Source of the DNA: Scylla paramamosain
Lineage: Eukaryota; Arthropoda; Malacostraca; Decapoda; Portunidae
DNA length: 64,000 nt
NCBI RefSeq assembly: GCF_035594125.1
Contig: NC_087172.1
Coordinates: 22,519,430 to 22,583,429, forward strand
Direction of reading: 5' to 3'
Positions 62,356 through 64,000 of this stretch are shown one piece after another (position 1 is the first letter of the stretch; each line of letters opens with the position of its first letter). Position numbers and translations under genes: made by a program. The notes under the pieces were generated by a model. It was not told the origin of the DNA. It did not search any database and saw nothing but the letters and a program-made list of their open reading frames with translations.

Positions 62356-64000
62356 CACGCATTTAGTAAGGTTGTTCTGTTTCTTAATTAAGAGTGTTAT
62401 TCATGAGTTTCAGCATTTTAGTATTTAGGAAGCTTCTCCATATACACGAGTTTTTGCGTCTTTTGCCTTGTGTTTTTTTTGAACTATAAAACACTTATTA
62501 TACACTTTTCTTGCAAAGTCCTTTTCTTTCCCAATATAGAGTGTTTTGCATCAATTTATGCGTTTTTTTGTAGGTAAAAAGCTCAAAAACACTCAAAATA
62601 TACCTTTTTGGTAACGTTTTTCTATTTCTTGATATTGGTTGGTTTCCATCCGTTTTAACGTGTTTCTACGTAAAACACTGAGAAGACACGTTTTCAGTAA
62701 CTTTGTTTTGGAATCCCATATAGAGTGAGTTCCTTATTATTTATCGTTTTTGTGCATAACATGCTTAAAAAACATTAAAAACACAGATTTCTGGTAAGGT
62801 CGTTTAATTTTGCATGCACTTTAGGGTTTGGTATATAACAGTCCGAAAAAAAAAGCTGAAATTAACTTTTTTGATAATATTCTGAATTTTCCCAGAATTT
62901 TGGCATCTCTGGCATTCCATTTCTGGAATTTTGGCATTTGGCACCTTTGAATATGAATAACAAAAAAAAAATTATTTATTTTATTTTTTTATTTTTTTTT
63001 ATTTTATTTATTTATTTATTTATGTGTTTTAGCTTTTTGTTACTTAAGGAACTAAAAAAAACACTCATAATACACGCTTCTCGTAATGTCCTTTTGTTTC
63101 CCAAACATAATGTTCTTTGCATGTACTTAAGCGCTTTTAAAGATAACATGATCAAAAACACTAAAAATACATGTTTTTGGTATATGTTATTCTGTTTCTC
63201 CGTAAAGTTTGTTTTCCATGCGTTTTAGCGGTTTGGTATATAAGGGGTTAAAAAATTCTTCGTAAAACTTGGTTTTATTCCCATGTAATATGATCGTTCT
63301 TATTTTTAGTGCTTTGTTCCATATCACGCTGAAAAAACACTCAAAAGACACTTTTCTGGTAATATCTTTTTTTTTTTTTCCCACATGAACCTAGTTTCGC
63401 ATGTAATTTGGCATTTTCGTAACTAACGATGGGAAAAACACTGAAAATACACAATTTGGTAAGGTAGTTATGTTTATCTATTAAAAGTGTTATTCATGCA
63501 TTTATTCATTTTGGTATGTAAGAAATTTCCCTATATACACGAGATTTTGCGTTTATTGCCTTGTGGTTCTTTTAAAGCTATAAAACACTCATTATACACG
63601 TTTCTCGTAATGTCCTTTTGTTTCCTAATATAGAGTGCTTTTACATCCATTTTTGCATTTTTTGTAGGTAACAAGCTCAAAAACACTCAAAATATATCTT
63701 TTCGGTAATGTTATTCTAATTCTTCATATAGGATGGTTTGTATCTGCTTTAGTGTTTTTCTATGTAAAACACTGAAAAGACACGTTTTCAGTAATTTTCT
63801 TTTGGATTCATATATTGACTGACTTCCAAATGATTTATCGTTTTGGTGCCTAACATGCTGAAAAACAATGAAAAGACAGGTTTCTGGTAAAGTCGTTTAA
63901 CTTCCTTATATAGGTGGCTTTGCATGCTGTTTAGGGTTTGGTACAAAACAATCCGAAAAAAAAGCTATAATTAACTTATATGATAATGTTCTTTTTTCCA
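62356..64000 (+). repeat. Satellite array, forward HOR block to window edge
   Basis: Entry through the recurrent junction 'tttttgacacgcatttag', but there is no exit. Forward monomers continue to the edge. From about 62470 the sequence is the inverted copy of 41752-43290, sharing 'gcatgcaaaattaaacg' (read in reverse), 'cccatcgttag' and 'aaatcatttgg'. An internal duplication near 62893-62940 repeats 'ttttggcat'. No genes are seen. Confidence 0.93.

Noticed and set aside
1..64000. CRISPR array
   Set aside because: Repeats are ~96 bp, contiguous and diverged, with no short identical repeats separated by unique spacers. The A+T bias and retroelement tail point to a eukaryote.
1..64000. tRNA, rRNA or other RNA genes
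   Set aside because: No cloverleaf with conserved TTCRANY/TGGC boxes and no rRNA core words were noticed in the read-through. GGTTC words in monomer I lack the rest of a tRNA.

Overview
No functional gene is visible anywhere in this window. It is a eukaryotic, strongly A+T-rich satellite-DNA array (about 70% A+T by eye, not computed). Nearly all 64 kb is built from diverged copies of one ancestral monomer of about 96 bp. Recurrent words in the forward sense are TTTGCATGC, TTTTAGCGTTTTGGTA, AGCTCAAAAACACTCAAAA, TTTTTGGTAATGTTATTC and TTTCTCCATATAGAGTG. In most of the window 11 distinguishable monomer types, called A to K here, form a higher-order repeat (HOR) of about 1.09-1.12 kb. The reference copy is at 9100-10214.

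Monomer orientation changes repeatedly. Forward: 1-11917, 12371-15800, 22137-22587, 27227-28465, 30126-31904, 35573-36043, 40838-41291, 46359-46877, 47571-47816, 51308-51760 and 62356-64000. Reverse: the rest. One roughly 230-bp island at 15801-16030 is not satellite. On the reverse strand it encodes the C-terminal tail and 3' end of a dead, 5'-truncated CR1/L2/Jockey-type non-LTR retrotransposon. From memory its 3' end resembles elements of decapod crustaceans, so a crab, shrimp or crayfish host is my best but unverified guess.

Region by region: 1-11917 is about ten HOR copies in forward orientation, with a perfect 106-bp palindrome at 4526-4631. 11918-12370 is a short inverted segment. 12371-15800 is forward HOR ending in divergent monomers. 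The retroelement relic sits where orientation flips. 16031-27226 is reverse HOR. 27227-31904 is a distinct core of divergent, non-HOR monomers holding a roughly 0.7-kb inverted repeat of about 99% identity over its best-matched part. 31905-62355 is reverse HOR with several short flips. 62356-64000 is forward again.

Above the HOR lies a segmental level. The forward block at about 2.5-13.85 kb is the inverted counterpart of the reverse block at about 49.85-59.33 kb, and a shortened third copy occupies about 20.35-26.06 kb. These blocks share the same private deletion and inversion junctions, so the rearrangements arose once and were then amplified in both orientations. The stretches without genes therefore all hold satellite repeat. 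The short ORFs are by-products of a monomer about 32 codons long and are not annotated as genes.
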